A DNA stretch of 64,000 bases from Nocardioides guangzhouensis (GTDB lineage: Bacteria > Actinomycetota > Actinomycetes > Propionibacteriales > Nocardioidaceae). The stretch is from NCBI RefSeq assembly GCF_004519545.1, contig NZ_SDKM01000004.1:1-64000 (forward strand), read 5' to 3'. A program made the translations under genes and the position numbers. Positions within the stretch are counted from its first letter, which is position 1. Each line of letters opens with the position of its first letter. Under the pieces are notes generated by a model that was not told the DNA's origin, made no database searches, and saw nothing but the letters and a program-made list of their open reading frames with translations. Positions 18,063 through 27,069 of this stretch are shown piece after piece.

Positions 18063-19663
18063 TGACCGTCCTCGAGCAGCGCGACCGTACGGCGCCGCTC
18101 GGCCGCGCGGAGCCGGCCCTTCTGCACCTTGCCGGTGACGGTGTAGGGCAGCTCGTCGACCACGTGCACGGTCGTCGGCTGCTTGAACCGGGCCAGCCGG
18201 GTGGCGCAGTGGGCGAGCACCGCGTCGCGCACCCGGTCCTCGGGGCCGTCGGCGACGACGTACGCGACCACCGCCTCGCCGGTGCGCTCGTCTGCGACCC
18301 CGATCACCGCGGCAGCCGAGACCCCGTCGACCTCGGTGATGACGTCCTCCACCTCGACCGGGAAGACGTTGAAGCCGGACACGATCACCAGCTCCTTGCG
18401 GCGGTCGACCAGGACCAGGTCGCCGTCGGGGTCGAGGAAGCCGACGTCGCCGGTGAGCCACCAGCCCTCGCCGTCCGGGCCGTCGGCGCCGTCCGGCCAG
18501 TAGCCGGAGAAGAGGTTCGCGCCCCGGATCTCGATCTCACCGGGGTCACCGGGCTCGGGGGCGTGGCCCTGGTCGTCGACCAGGCGGATGTCGATGCCGG
18601 GCAGGGCCGCGCCCACCGACCCGGCTTGCGCGTGCGGGGAGCAGAGGGTGGAGGTGACCACCGGGGACGCCTCGGTCAGGCCGTAGCCCTGGTGGACGGG
18701 GACGCCGGTCGCGGCCTCGAACGCGTCGATGACCTCGGCGGACAGCGGCGCGGAGCCGGACAGCACCGTGCGGACCGGGCCGAGCCGCTCACGGAGGTCG
18801 TCGATCGCCAGCCACTGCGCGAAGACCGGCGGCGCGACCGGGACCACGCTGACCGCCTCGTCCTCGATCAGGTCGAGGGTGCCCGAGGGCTCGAACCGCT
18901 CTGCGAGGACCAGCCGGGCCCGCTGTCGCAGGGTGCCGCCGAGCACGGCGTTGAGCCCGTAGACGTGGAACAGCGGCAGCACCCCCAGGACCACGTCGTC
19001 GGCGGTGATCATCGGCGGCTCGACCGAGGCCACCTGCTCGATGTTGGCCAGCAGCGCCCGGTGGCTGAGCATCGCGCCGCGTGGCCGGCCCGAGGTGCCG
19101 CTGGTGTAGAGGAGCGCGGCCAGCACCTCGGCGTCCTGCTGCGGCGGCAGCGGGCGGCCCGGGTCGGCCAGCAGGTCGGCGTACGTGCGCTCGCCGTCGC
19201 CGGTGGGGGCGCCGACCACCACGACCTGGGGCAGCGCCGAGTCCGGGGACCAGATGCCCTCGGTGTCCTCGACCTCGCCGTCGCGGGCCCGGACCAGCAG
19301 GGTCATGGCCTCGCGCACGCCCGCGACGGTGTCGGAGTCGCCGACCACCATCCGCGAGCCGGAGTGCGCGACCGTCCGGGCCAGCTCCCCGGCGGTCGAG
19401 CGCGGGTTGACCGGGACCGCGACGAACCGGGCCCGGAGCGCCCCGAGGTAGGTGGTGACGAACTCGATCCGGTTGCCCAGCGCGATGGTCACCCGGGACC
19501 CCCCGACCAGGCCGGCGGCACCGAGGCCGGCCGCGACGCGGCTGGTCTCGTCGTCGAGCTGGGACCAGGTGAGCCGGCGACCGCCGGAGGCCTCCACGAC
19601 CGCGACCCCGTCCGGCCGGTCCTGCGCTGCCGCGGTCAGCAGGTCGGCCACGGAGTTCGTCAT
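18059..19663 (-). CDS. Acyl-CoA synthetase / AMP-dependent ligase
   Basis: An ANL-superfamily enzyme of 534 residues that adenylates a carboxylic acid and transfers it to CoA. Visible are the P-loop [15 protein letters not shown], the YGLTEASPV motif, [14 protein letters not shown], the hinge [16 protein letters not shown] and the catalytic lysine in [13 protein letters not shown] medium- or long-chain fatty acid is the likeliest substrate, but motifs do not settle it. It is divergent from the HAD phosphatase gene (33 bp between starts), and the downstream glutaredoxin is translationally coupled. Confidence 0.88.
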   Translation of the reverse strand: MTNSVADLLTAAAQDRPDGVAVVEASGGRRLTWSQLDDETSRVAAGLGAAGLVGGSRVTIALGNRIEFVTTYLGALRARFVAVPVNPRSTAGELARTVAHSGSRMVVGDSDTVAGVREAMTLLVRARDGEVEDTEGIWSPDSALPQVVVVGAPTGDGERTYADLLADPGRPLPPQQDAEVLAALLYTSGTSGRPRGAMLSHRALLANIEQVASVEPPMITADDVVLGVLPLFHVYGLNAVLGGTLRQRARLVLAERFEPSGTLDLIEDEAVSVVPVAPPVFAQWLAIDDLRERLGPVRTVLSGSAPLSAEVIDAFEAATGVPVHQGYGLTEASPVVTSTLCSPHAQAGSVGAALPGIDIRLVDDQGHAPEPGDPGEIEIRGANLFSGYWPDGADGPDGEGWWLTGDVGFLDPDGDLVLVDRRKELVIVSGFNVFPVEVEDVITEVDGVSAAAVIGVADERTGEAVVAYVVADGPEDRVRDAVLAHCATRLARFKQPTTVHVVDELPYTVTGKVQKGRLRAAERRRTVALLEDGQ

Positions 19664-19696
19664 GGGCCGATACTTCCACACCGATACGCTGGCCCG

Positions 19697-20590
19697 GTGA
19701 CCCCGGAGAAGCGGCGCACCCCGCCCCGCCACATCGATCTGAAGGTGCGCTCGACCCTCGCCGGGGAGGCGGCCGCCGCAGCCGCCGAGGTCGAGACCGC
19801 GCTCGACGTTCCCTCCGACCCGACCAGCGCGGCCTTCTTCGACGTGGACAACACGGTCATGCAGGGCGCCAGCATCTTCCACCTCGCGCGGGGGTTGTAC
19901 CGGCGCAAGTTCTTCACGACGCGCGACATCCTCGGGGCGGCGTACAAGCAGGCCTACTTCCGGTTCGTCGGCGTCGAGGACCCCGAGCACGTCGCCGAGA
20001 CCCGGGCCTCCGCGCTGGCGTTCATCGCCGGGCACACCGTCGCCGAGCTCGAGGACCTCGGCGAGGAGATCTTCGACGAGGCGATGGCGCACCGCATCTG
20101 GCCGGGCACCCGCGCCCTCGCCCAGCTCCACCTCGACCAGGGCCAGCGGGTCTGGCTGGTCACCGCCGCACCCATCGAGATCGCCCAGATCATCGCCCGC
20201 CGGCTCGGGCTCACCGGCGCCATGGGCACCGTCGCCGAGCACGTCGACGGCGTCTACACCGGCCGGCTGGTCGGCGACATGCTGCACGGGCCCGCCAAGG
20301 GCGAGGCGGTCAAGGCGCTGGCGGCGCGGGAGAACCTCGACCTGAGCCGCTGCTCGGCGTACTCCGACTCCTACAACGACCTCCCGTTGCTGTCGCTGGT
20401 CGGGGACCCGTGCGCGATCAACCCCGACGCCAGGCTCCGGGCGCACGCCCGGGCCAACGGGTGGCGGGTCCGCGACTACCGCACCGGCCGGAAGGCCGCC
20501 CGGGCCGGCCTGGTCACCGGCGCCGTCGCCGGGGCGATCGGCGGCGCGGTGGCCGCTGCCACGGCAGTGCGCCGCAGTCGCGTCCGTTGA
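19697..20590 (+). CDS. HAD-IB family phosphatase (SerB1-like)
   Basis: A 297-residue HAD hydrolase. The nucleophile motif is [13 protein letters not shown] (DxDxT) near residue 53, motif II lies in VWLVTAAP, and motif III with the acidic pair is [13 protein letters not shown]. It belongs to the subgroup like M. tuberculosis Rv0505c/SerB1, named as phosphoserine phosphatase but of uncertain substrate; phosphatidylglycerol-phosphate or lipid phosphatase roles are also reported in the broader family. The C-terminal [20 protein letters not shown] is a glycine/alanine-rich hydrophobic segment that may associate with membrane. The GTG start is leaderless: TACGCT at 19685-19690, then 6 nt. Confidence 0.85.
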   Translation: MTPEKRRTPPRHIDLKVRSTLAGEAAAAAAEVETALDVPSDPTSAAFFDVDNTVMQGASIFHLARGLYRRKFFTTRDILGAAYKQAYFRFVGVEDPEHVAETRASALAFIAGHTVAELEDLGEEIFDEAMAHRIWPGTRALAQLHLDQGQRVWLVTAAPIEIAQIIARRLGLTGAMGTVAEHVDGVYTGRLVGDMLHGPAKGEAVKALAARENLDLSRCSAYSDSYNDLPLLSLVGDPCAINPDARLRAHARANGWRVRDYRTGRKAARAGLVTGAVAGAIGGAVAAATAVRRSRVR

Positions 20591-20649
20591 CTCACGCCCC
20601 AGGGTTTGCACGGGCGAGGGTGGCCTGGGTCACAATGGGAGAACGACCG

Positions 20650-20678
20650 TTCACAGAACGGGGATTACTGCCTACTGT
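20650..20678 (+). promoter_or_regulatory. Promoter of the BldN-type sigma gene
   Basis: TTCACA (20650-20655), a 17-bp spacer, then TACTGT (20673-20678) make a good sigma-A-type promoter, leaving an approximately 55-nt leader before the ATG at 20742. Nearby GGTCAC half-sites (20623 and 20701 regions) recall the inverted-repeat operators of BldD, which controls bldN in Streptomyces. I do not claim a BldD site, because spacing and symmetry are poor. Confidence 0.5.
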
Positions 20679-20741
20679 GGTTACCGGTCCGTAGGGGCTA
20701 GGTCACACTAGTCCAGAGGGGTCATATCGGGAGGCTCGAGC

Positions 20742-21548
20742 ATGGCATGGGGAGAGCGCGACCTGACGCGCGGTCTGGCGGCACTGCGTGCCGCCGTGCT
20801 GGCCGCGCTCGCCGGTCCCCCGCAGCCTGCGCTCGCCCACACCGGGTTCGTGCGCCCCGACACCTCCGCCGTCCGGCGCGGCCCCCGCCTCGGCGCCGGC
20901 CTGCTGCTGAGCGAGGCCACCGCGGACGCCGGGATGCTCGCCGGCGGGTACGGCGACGCCGACCTGGCCGCCTCCTCCGAGGATGACGAGGCCGAGCGGG
21001 AGCGGCTGATCGCGCTGGTCGAGCTGGCTCGCGGCGGCGACAAGGAGGCGTTCGGCCTCCTCTTCGACCACTACCACGGGTCGGTCTACCGCTTCCTCTT
21101 CTACCGCACCCGCTCGCAGACGCTGGCCGAGGACCTCGCCTCGGAGACGTTCTTCCGGGCGCTGCGCTCGATGAACTCGTTCCGCTGGCAGGGCAAGGAC
21201 TTCGGCGCCTGGCTGATGACCATCGCCCGCAACCTGGCCACCGACCACTTCAAGGCCGGTCGCACCCGGCTCGAGCTGGCCACCGACGACATGGCGGTCC
21301 ACGACGCCCCGGCCGAGGGGCCGGAGAGCATGGTCCTGGACGCCCTCACCAACGAGGCGCTGCTCACCGCGTTGAAGGAGCTGCCCAAGGAGCAGCAGGA
21401 GTGCCTGATCATGCGCTTCCTCCAGGGCCTGAGCATCGCCGAGACCGCACAGGTCCTCGGCCGGTCCGACGGGGCGGTCAAGCAGCTCCAGCTGCGCGGG
21501 GTGCGGAACCTCGCCAAGCTGCTCCCCGAAGGGCTGAGGGACCGATGA
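20742..21548 (+). CDS. ECF sigma factor, BldN-like
   Basis: A 268-residue ECF sigma factor. Region 2 is DKEAFGLLFDHYHGSVYRFLFYRT...SETFFRALRSMNSFRWQGKDFGAWLMTIARN, and region 4 is LKELPKEQQECLIMRFLQGLSIAETAQVLGRSDGAVKQLQLRGVRNLAKLLP. The unusual N-terminal extension of about 85 residues, the GKDFGAWL motif and the adjacent DUF5667 protein match Streptomyces BldN, whose N-terminus is removed proteolytically. GGGAGG lies 7 nt before the ATG. In Streptomyces BldN drives chaplin, rodlin and mreB-region genes. None of these is visible here, so targets in this organism are unknown. Confidence 0.88.
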   Translation: MAWGERDLTRGLAALRAAVLAALAGPPQPALAHTGFVRPDTSAVRRGPRLGAGLLLSEATADAGMLAGGYGDADLAASSEDDEAERERLIALVELARGGDKEAFGLLFDHYHGSVYRFLFYRTRSQTLAEDLASETFFRALRSMNSFRWQGKDFGAWLMTIARNLATDHFKAGRTRLELATDDMAVHDAPAEGPESMVLDALTNEALLTALKELPKEQQECLIMRFLQGLSIAETAQVLGRSDGAVKQLQLRGVRNLAKLLPEGLRDR

Positions 21549-21645
21549 GCATCCGCCCCGTAACCTCCCCGGCTGCCCCGTCGTTGAGCGGGTGGACGGG
21601 GCAGCGCGTGTGCTGCGGGTACGACGACACGAACGGACGACTGCG

Positions 21646-22746
21646 ATGAGCTCGGTGATCCCGGCGCGACGGCGCGCCGAGGAGTTCGCCGCCCTGGTGG
21701 ACGGCGTGGGAAATGCCGCCGGCACCCGCCACGAGGACCTGGTCGAGCTGGTGACGCTGCTGCGCGGCACCCCGCTGGTGGAACCGCGTGCGGGGTTCGT
21801 CACCGGGCTCCGTGAGGCCCTCCTCGCCGAGGCAGACGTCGCGCTGGCGCCGGTCGACACGAAGCTGGCGATGCGCACCCACACCCGCACCCGCCGCGAC
21901 CGCCGGTTCGCGATCGCGGCCGGCACCGCGGTGCTGCTCGGCACCGGCACGTCGATGGCCGTCGCCGCCCAGGACGCGCTCCCCGGCGACGCGCTCTACC
22001 CGGTCAAGCGGATCATCGAGGGTGCTCACTCCGCGCTCCAGGTCGACGAGGTCTCCAAGGCCAGGGTGCTGCTGGCCAGCGCCAGCGGCCGACTCGACGA
22101 GGCCTCGGCACTCAAGGCGCGCGGCGACTCGGGCGACTCCGCGCTCCCCGACGCCCTCGACGACTTCTCCTCCCAGTCGCAGTCGGCTGCCGACCTCGTC
22201 CTCGACGACTTCGAGCGCACGGGCGACCGCGCCCCGGTCGAGGACCTCCGCGCCTTCGCCGCCGAGAGCATGGACCGCCTGGTCGAGCTCAGCGACGACC
22301 TCCCGTCGTCGGCCCGCGGCAACCTCGAGCACGCGGCCCAGGTGATCGCCCAGATCGACGACCGGGCCGCGACCGCGTGCCCCGACTGCGCCGGCGGCAT
22401 CGACGAGGTCCCCCCGATGTTCCTGCGCAGCTTCTCCGACCTGGCCACGCCGACGGCGACCGAGGTCGGCCCTCCCGTGGTGATCGTGCCGCGCGACCGC
22501 ACCGGCGAGAGGAGCTCACAGGGCTCCACCACCACCGACACCTCCGGCGACGACGAGGACTCCCCCACGTCGCTGCTGCCGACCGACGGCGGGGACGGTG
22601 CGGGAGACACGCTCGGCGACGTCACCGACAAGCTGCTCTCGCCTGACAAGAAGAAGGCCTCGCTCCCGGACAAGCCCGTCAAGGACGTCACCGACACGCT
22701 CCAGGACGGCGTGGTCGACCCGCTGCTCGGCGGCCTGCTCCCCTGA
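21646..22746 (+). CDS. DUF5667 membrane anti-sigma factor, RsbN-like
   Basis: 366 residues: an N-terminal cytoplasmic sigma-binding region (about 1-85), one membrane helix (RRFAIAAGTAVLLGTGTSMAVAA, about 85-107), and an extracellular DUF5667 domain beginning DALPGDALYPVKRIIE. A long acidic, Ser/Thr-rich tail extends to the end. DUF5667 proteins next to BldN are RsbN, the cognate anti-sigma factor. The ATG at 21646 lies 97 bp after the sigma gene stop, presumably in the same transcript. A pair of cysteines, ACPDCAGG, lies in the extracellular region. Confidence 0.87.
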   Translation: MSSVIPARRRAEEFAALVDGVGNAAGTRHEDLVELVTLLRGTPLVEPRAGFVTGLREALLAEADVALAPVDTKLAMRTHTRTRRDRRFAIAAGTAVLLGTGTSMAVAAQDALPGDALYPVKRIIEGAHSALQVDEVSKARVLLASASGRLDEASALKARGDSGDSALPDALDDFSSQSQSAADLVLDDFERTGDRAPVEDLRAFAAESMDRLVELSDDLPSSARGNLEHAAQVIAQIDDRAATACPDCAGGIDEVPPMFLRSFSDLATPTATEVGPPVVIVPRDRTGERSSQGSTTTDTSGDDEDSPTSLLPTDGGDGAGDTLGDVTDKLLSPDKKKASLPDKPVKDVTDTLQDGVVDPLLGGLLP

Positions 22747-22766
22747 CCCGCTGAGGCCCTCGTCGG

Positions 22767-23915
22767 TCAGCGGAAGACCGAGGTGCGCTGCATCAGCAGC
22801 TGGTAGAGCGTCTGCTGGATGGTCTCGCGGACCTGGTCGGTCACGTTGAAGACCAGCATCGGGTCCTCGGCCGCGTGCTCGTCGTACTCGTCGGTGCGGA
22901 TCGGCTCGCCGAACTCGAGGATCCACTTCGACGGCAGCGGCACCAGGCCGAGCGGACCGAGCAGGGGGAAGAACGGCGTGATCGGGATGTACGGCACGCC
23001 GAGCAGCCGGGCCAGCGACGGGACGTTGCCGACCAGCGGGTAGATCTCCTCGGCGCCGACCACCGACAGCGGCACGATGGGTACGCCGGTGCGGAGCGCG
23101 GCGCCGACGAACCCGCCGCGGCCGAACCGCTGCAGCTTGTAGCGGTCGGCGTACGGCTTTCCGATGCCCTTGAACCCCTCGGGCCACACGCCGACCAGCT
23201 CACCGCCGCGCAGCATCCGTTCGGCGTCCTCGTTGCAGGCCAGCGTTGCGCCGGCCTTCCGGGCCATCTCGCTCACCAGCGGCAGCTTGAAGACGAGGTC
23301 GGCGCCGAGCGGACGCAGGAACCGGCCGGTCTGGTCGTGGATGCTGGCCATGGTCATCAGGCCGTCGACCGGGATCGTGCCGGAGTGGTTGGAGACCACC
23401 AGGGCGCCACCCTCGGTCGGGATGTTCTCGATGCCCCGGACCTCGATGCGGAACCACTTCTCCGCGATCGGTCGCAGCGAGGCGATCAGGAAGCGTTCGG
23501 TGACCTCGGGGTCGAAGCCGTACTCGTCGACGACGTAGTCGCCGGTCAGCCGTCGGCGCAGGAAGGCGAGGAACTCGGCCAGTCGCGGCTCCCAGGCCTC
23601 GCCGAAGACCTCACGGGCGCCGTGGGCGAACGCGGACAGCCAGTCGGTGACCGGGATCCCGGGCGTGCGGTCCGTCGCCGTCGTCGACGACGTGCCGCCG
23701 GAGGCGGGTGCCCCCGCGGAGGTCGGCTCGACCTCGGTGGCCGGCGGGTCCTGCGGGGCGCTCGGGGGTGCGACCTTCCGCGGCGCGCTCTTGGCGCTGC
23801 CGTTGCGCGCGGTCGGCCCGGCCAGGCTGCGGGCCGCGGACGACGGCTTGTCCTGCCCCGTGCCGCGACCCGGTCGGCCGCGGGTGCCGATCGGGATCAC
23901 CTCGGCGTCACCCAT
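22767..23915 (-). CDS. Lysophospholipid acyltransferase family protein
   Basis: A 382-residue protein. A low-complexity basic and Ala/Pro/Thr-rich N-terminus (about 1-95) precedes a PlsC-like acyltransferase domain. The first block is VSNHSGTIPVDG, where the His to Asp spacing is wider (HX6D) than the classical HX4D, and a later block is WPEGFKGIGKPY. It resembles M. tuberculosis Rv0502 (from memory). A role in phospholipid or glycolipid acylation is inferred. Its start overlaps the epimerase stop by 8 bp, in an operon bS22-epimerase-acyltransferase. Confidence 0.8.
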   Translation of the reverse strand: MGDAEVIPIGTRGRPGRGTGQDKPSSAARSLAGPTARNGSAKSAPRKVAPPSAPQDPPATEVEPTSAGAPASGGTSSTTATDRTPGIPVTDWLSAFAHGAREVFGEAWEPRLAEFLAFLRRRLTGDYVVDEYGFDPEVTERFLIASLRPIAEKWFRIEVRGIENIPTEGGALVVSNHSGTIPVDGLMTMASIHDQTGRFLRPLGADLVFKLPLVSEMARKAGATLACNEDAERMLRGGELVGVWPEGFKGIGKPYADRYKLQRFGRGGFVGAALRTGVPIVPLSVVGAEEIYPLVGNVPSLARLLGVPYIPITPFFPLLGPLGLVPLPSKWILEFGEPIRTDEYDEHAAEDPMLVFNVTDQVRETIQQTLYQLLMQRTSVFR

Positions 23916-24942
23916 GCTGCTCCCCTCCCAACGAGCCTTCGAGCCCGGCCAGGACCCGGTCGGGCGAGCCGATCCGGCCCGGCGAGTGGACGCCCGGGCC
24001 GAGGGCGCTGCCGAAGTCGGCGAACGCCTCCGCGGAGGTGTAGCGCGGCTCGAAGGCGAGCTCGTCGCGCATCCGTGTGGTGTCGACCCCCCGGCCGTAG
24101 GTCAGGAACTCGACCTGCTCCGGGGAGAAGTCGGCCAACCCGGCCTTGCGGAGCATGCCGCCCAGGCTGGAGACCGCGAACGGCGGCAGCGGGAGGGCGG
24201 TGCGCCCGAGCCGCCGGATCGCCTGCGACAGCATGATCACGCCGTCGCCGGCGACGTTGAAGGTGCCGTAGGAATCGCCCATCGCCGCGTGCCGCAGCAC
24301 GTCGAGCAGGTCGGACTCGTGGAGGAACTGCATCCGCGGGTCGAACCCGAGCACGGTCGGGATCACCGGCAGGTTGAAGTACTGCACGATCGGGCTCTGC
24401 GTGAGCGGCCCGATCACGTTGGCGGCGCGGAGCATCGTCACCCGCACGTCCGGCCGCCGGCGGGCGAAGCCACGCACGTAGGACTCGACCTCGAACGCGT
24501 CCTTGGCGTAGCCCGAGCGCGGCTGGCGCTTGGGGTTCATGTCCTCGGTGAACATGGCCGGGTCGCGTGAGCTCGCGCCGTACACCGTCGTCGTCGACTT
24601 GACGACCATGTGCCGCAGCGTCGGCGCCTTCTGGCAGGCCGCGAGCAGCTGCATGGTGCCGATGACGTTGAACTCCTTCATCGACGTGCGGCCACCGGCG
24701 CTGCCGGGGGTCGCGACCACGCTCATGTGGACGACGGTGTCGACGTCCGACTTGACGATGATCTTCGCGATGACGGGGTTGCGGATGTCGGCGCGGACGA
24801 ACGTCATCTCGCCGATGTCGCCGCGGGGCGGGACGACGTCCACGCCGATCACGCGGTCCACCGCAGGGTCGCTCGCCGCTATCCGCGCGAAACGCCGTCC
24901 GAGGTCACGAGAGACCCCGGTGACGAGAACGACCCTGCCCAA
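23908..24942 (-). CDS. NAD-dependent epimerase/dehydratase (extended SDR)
   Basis: A 344-residue Rossmann protein with the glycine motif VTGVSRDLGRRFA at the N-terminus and an SDR core including VVKSTTTVYGAS. The usual catalytic YxxxK is not obvious; the region reads SGYAKDAFEVES, with Tyr and Lys only two residues apart. A sugar-nucleotide epimerase activity is therefore unsafe to assume. The gene corresponds in position to M. tuberculosis galE2 (Rv0501, from memory). It starts 16 bp downstream of the bS22 stop. Confidence 0.78.
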   Translation of the reverse strand: MGRVVLVTGVSRDLGRRFARIAASDPAVDRVIGVDVVPPRGDIGEMTFVRADIRNPVIAKIIVKSDVDTVVHMSVVATPGSAGGRTSMKEFNVIGTMQLLAACQKAPTLRHMVVKSTTTVYGASSRDPAMFTEDMNPKRQPRSGYAKDAFEVESYVRGFARRRPDVRVTMLRAANVIGPLTQSPIVQYFNLPVIPTVLGFDPRMQFLHESDLLDVLRHAAMGDSYGTFNVAGDGVIMLSQAIRRLGRTALPLPPFAVSSLGGMLRKAGLADFSPEQVEFLTYGRGVDTTRMRDELAFEPRYTSAEAFADFGSALGPGVHSPGRIGSPDRVLAGLEGSLGGEQHG

Positions 24943-24958
24943 GATGTCTCTCCCGGGG

Positions 24959-25060
24959 CTACTTGCCGAGCTTGCGACGCTGCACGCGCGTCTTCTTCAG
25001 CAGCTTGCGGTGCTTCTTCTTGGCCATGCGCTTGCGGCGCTTCTTGATGACGGAACCCAC
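24959..25060 (-). CDS. 30S ribosomal protein bS22 (AURKAIP1/COX24 domain)
   Basis: A 33-residue, extremely basic protein starting [19 protein letters not shown] and ending RRKLGK. It matches the tiny actinobacterial ribosomal protein bS22 first seen in mycobacterial 70S structures. The start is GTG at 25060, preceded by GGAAAGG at 6-nt spacing. The gene sits between an excisionase-like HTH gene and an SDR gene, as recalled for M. tuberculosis Rv0500A-Rv0500B-Rv0501. It is short enough to be missed by gene callers. Confidence 0.93.
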   Translation of the reverse strand: MGSVIKKRRKRMAKKKHRKLLKKTRVQRRKLGK

Positions 25061-25166
25061 GGTCTACCTTTCCAGAGCTGTGCGCCGCCCGGACGTCGGG
25101 ACCGGGCGACCGGCACAGCCTATCGGGCCGGCGGGGGTCGACCTAAACCAGCCGTCGGGCGCGGGA

Positions 25167-25242
25167 TTCCCCGGATACCCGGGGAAAACGGCACTTCCCG
25201 GGGCATTGCGCACCCGACACGTGCGGGTACGCCCCGGGAAGT
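25167..25242 (-). terminator. Intrinsic terminator downstream of the HTH gene
   Basis: A perfect 12-bp stem pairs 25193-25204 with 25231-25242 (ACTTCCCGGGGC with its complement), with a nested ACCCG/CGGGT stem inside the loop. On the minus strand it is followed by GCCGTTTTCC. A second hairpin, TTCCCCGG-ATAC-CCGGGGAA at 25167-25186, follows at once. Together they should stop transcription leaving the HTH gene before bS22. Confidence 0.75.
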
Positions 25243-25268
25243 CCTGATCTGTGGCGGCGGACGGCGGA

Positions 25269-25472
25269 TCAGCCGGCGTCGAAGTAGCTGCGCTGGAGGT
25301 ACTCGTTGGCGTCCTGCTCGGTCACGCGGAAGGAGCGGCCGACTCGGACGGCGGGCAGCTCGCCGTTGTGGACGAGTCGGTAGACGGTCATCTTGGAGAC
25401 GCGCATCATCGAGGCGACCTCGGCGATCGTCAGGAACTTCACCTCGGAGATGTCACCGGACTGGTTGGTCAT
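25269..25472 (-). CDS. Excisionase/MerR-type helix-turn-helix DNA-binding protein
   Basis: A 67-residue protein that is essentially one winged-helix domain: FLTIAEVASMMRVSKMTVYRLVHNGELPAVRVGRSFRVTEQDANEYLQ. It belongs to the excisionase family, as does the M. tuberculosis Rv0500A product next to bS22 (from memory). It is not the classical BldC sequence. The role is unknown; the small size and high conservation suggest a nucleoid or global regulator. The ATG is at 25472; an AT-richer 198-bp gap upstream contains TATTCT (about 25545-25550) as a possible -10. Confidence 0.85.
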   Translation of the reverse strand: MTNQSGDISEVKFLTIAEVASMMRVSKMTVYRLVHNGELPAVRVGRSFRVTEQDANEYLQRSYFDAG

Positions 25473-25670
25473 GGCACACCACAACTTTCTTGCGGCACGC
25501 CACCAGCTTCCCCACCGATGACCCACGTGCCTCGCTGACGTGAGAATAGAGCCTGATGTGACTCATGGGGAAGAGTTTGAAAAAAGTCATCACTGTTGCT
25601 CGGCGTGTCGCATTGCACGGACGTGATTGTCCTATCTATCCCGTTTTGCAGAGGCTAGCGGGGGTTCCGG

Positions 25671-26882
25671 TCAGGGCCAAGGGTCCAGACCATGCAGGGG
25701 GAACACCTCGGTCCGGGTCGCGTGGATCGCCCGGTCCAGCCACACGTCGGGATTCATCCCCTCCTCCCACGGCCGCCAGGCGGGGTTGCGCCCGTCGGTG
25801 AGCCGGTACGGCGGGGTGCGCTGCAGCGCCGTCCGCACGTGCTCGCGCCAGTCCCCCGGCGTCTCGGTGCGCGGGTCCAGCGGCCTGCCGGACACGATCG
25901 CCAGCAGGTGCGTCCACGCGCGCGGCACCACGTCGACCAGCGCGTAGCCGCCCCCTCCGGTCGCCACCCAGCGACCGTCGGTCAGCTCGTGGGCGAGGTC
26001 GTGCAGCGCGAGGTACGCCGCCCGCTGGCCGTCCACGGTCAGCATCAGGTGGGCGAGCGGGTCGTTGATGTGCGAGTCGCAGCCGTGCTGGGTCACCAGC
26101 ACCTGCGGCCCGAAGTCGCGCAGCAGCGGCGGCACGACCGCGTGGAAGGCACGCAGCCAGCCGGCGTCGGCGGTGCCCGGCGGCAGCGCGACGTTGACCG
26201 CCGACCCCCGCGCCTCGGGGCCACCGAGGTCCTGCGGGAACCCGGTACCGGGGAACAGCATCTGCCCGGTCTCGTGCAGGGAGATCGTGAGCACCCGCGG
26301 GTCGTCCCAGAAGATCCGCTCGACGCCGTCGCCGTGGTGCACGTCGACGTCGACGTACGCCACCCGTTCCGCGCCGTGGTCGAGCAGCCACCGGATGCCG
26401 ACCGCGACGTCGTTGTAGACGCAGAACCCGCTGGCGTTGCCGGGCATCGCGTGGTGCAGCCCGCCGGTGATGTTCGCGGCGTGCACGGACTCGCCGCTCC
26501 ACACCTGGCGCACCGCCTCGACCGTGGCCCCGGTGACGTGAGCGGCGGCGCGGTGCATGTCGGGGAAGACGGGGTTGTCGTCCGAGCCGAGCCCGTACGT
26601 CGCGTCGTACGCGCCCGGGGTGCGTCCGGCCTTCTGCACGGCCTCGATGAACGCCGGCGTGTGGACGGTGGCGATCAGGTCGTCGGGCGCGACCGGCGCG
26701 GGGACCACGCGCAGCGCACCGGCGCCGCCGTCGGCGACGACGCCGAGGTCCGTGGCCAGCCGCATCGTGAGGTCGACCCGCAACGGCGACATGGGGTGGT
26801 TGGGCCCGAAGTCGTAGTCGGCGAGGGTCCGGTCGAAGACCACCGAGGTCGGTCCGCACGCTGGTCCGTTGCCCTCTCCCAT
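25671..26882 (-). CDS. Histone deacetylase superfamily protein, AcuC-like
   Basis: A 403-residue zinc-dependent deacetylase fold. The metal and active-site motifs are visible: DVDVHHGDGVE, QHGCDSH and the glycine-rich GGGGYAL near the C-terminus, with the N-terminal YDFGPNHPMSP typical of AcuC. Bacterial AcuC proteins deacetylate acetyl-CoA synthetase or act on polyamines; which applies here is unknown. The ATG at 26882 is chosen over an in-frame extension because it begins the family's N-terminus and leaves room for the divergent trpS leader promoter. Confidence 0.85.
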   Translation of the reverse strand: MGEGNGPACGPTSVVFDRTLADYDFGPNHPMSPLRVDLTMRLATDLGVVADGGAGALRVVPAPVAPDDLIATVHTPAFIEAVQKAGRTPGAYDATYGLGSDDNPVFPDMHRAAAHVTGATVEAVRQVWSGESVHAANITGGLHHAMPGNASGFCVYNDVAVGIRWLLDHGAERVAYVDVDVHHGDGVERIFWDDPRVLTISLHETGQMLFPGTGFPQDLGGPEARGSAVNVALPPGTADAGWLRAFHAVVPPLLRDFGPQVLVTQHGCDSHINDPLAHLMLTVDGQRAAYLALHDLAHELTDGRWVATGGGGYALVDVVPRAWTHLLAIVSGRPLDPRTETPGDWREHVRTALQRTPPYRLTDGRNPAWRPWEEGMNPDVWLDRAIHATRTEVFPLHGLDPWP

Positions 26883-26896
26883 GATCCCGACGCTAG

Positions 26897-27003
26897 TACG
26901 ATGGCAGCGTGCTGACGACGAACACCTCCGCGTGGTGGCCCGCCTGACCGGCGGACCACGATCGAACGCACGCACATCGACACGGCCGCCCGAGGGCGGC
27001 CGT
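26897..27003 (+). promoter_or_regulatory. trpS leader: promoter plus tryptophan attenuator
   Basis: TACGAT (26897-26902) is a -10 box 6 nt before a leaderless leader peptide. Downstream RNA can fold in exclusive ways. In 1:2, GTGGT/CCGCC spanning the two Trp codons (26932-26944) pairs with GGCGGACCAC (26950-26959). In 2:3, GGCGG (26950-26954) pairs with CCGCC (26986-26990). In 3:4, ACGGCCGCC-CGAG-GGCGGCCGT (26982-27003) is a perfect 9-bp terminator stem followed by CGCGCATTTCC. Ribosome stalling at Trp codons would favour 2:3 and let trpS be transcribed. Confidence 0.82.
26909..26947 (+). CDS. TrpS leader peptide with tandem Trp codons
   Basis: A 12-residue peptide, MLTTNTSAWWPA, read from a GTG that coincides with the predicted transcription start. 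The two consecutive TGG codons at 26933-26938 are the sensor of charged tRNA(Trp). Its stop codon lies inside the first hairpin. Such leaders are known in Streptomyces ahead of trp biosynthesis genes and of the auxiliary, indolmycin-resistant trpRS1. Confidence 0.85.
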   Translation: MLTTNTSAWWPA

Positions 27004-27069
27004 CGCGCATTTCCGGGCACCGGGCCCGGGCGAGGTGGCCCTCCGGGCGCACGACCCGGGAGAGAAGCC

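Noticed and set aside
25565..25801. Small plus-strand open frame upstream of the HTH gene
   Set aside because: It has no ribosome-binding site, no recognisable sequence, and runs antisense into the 3' end of the acuC-like gene.
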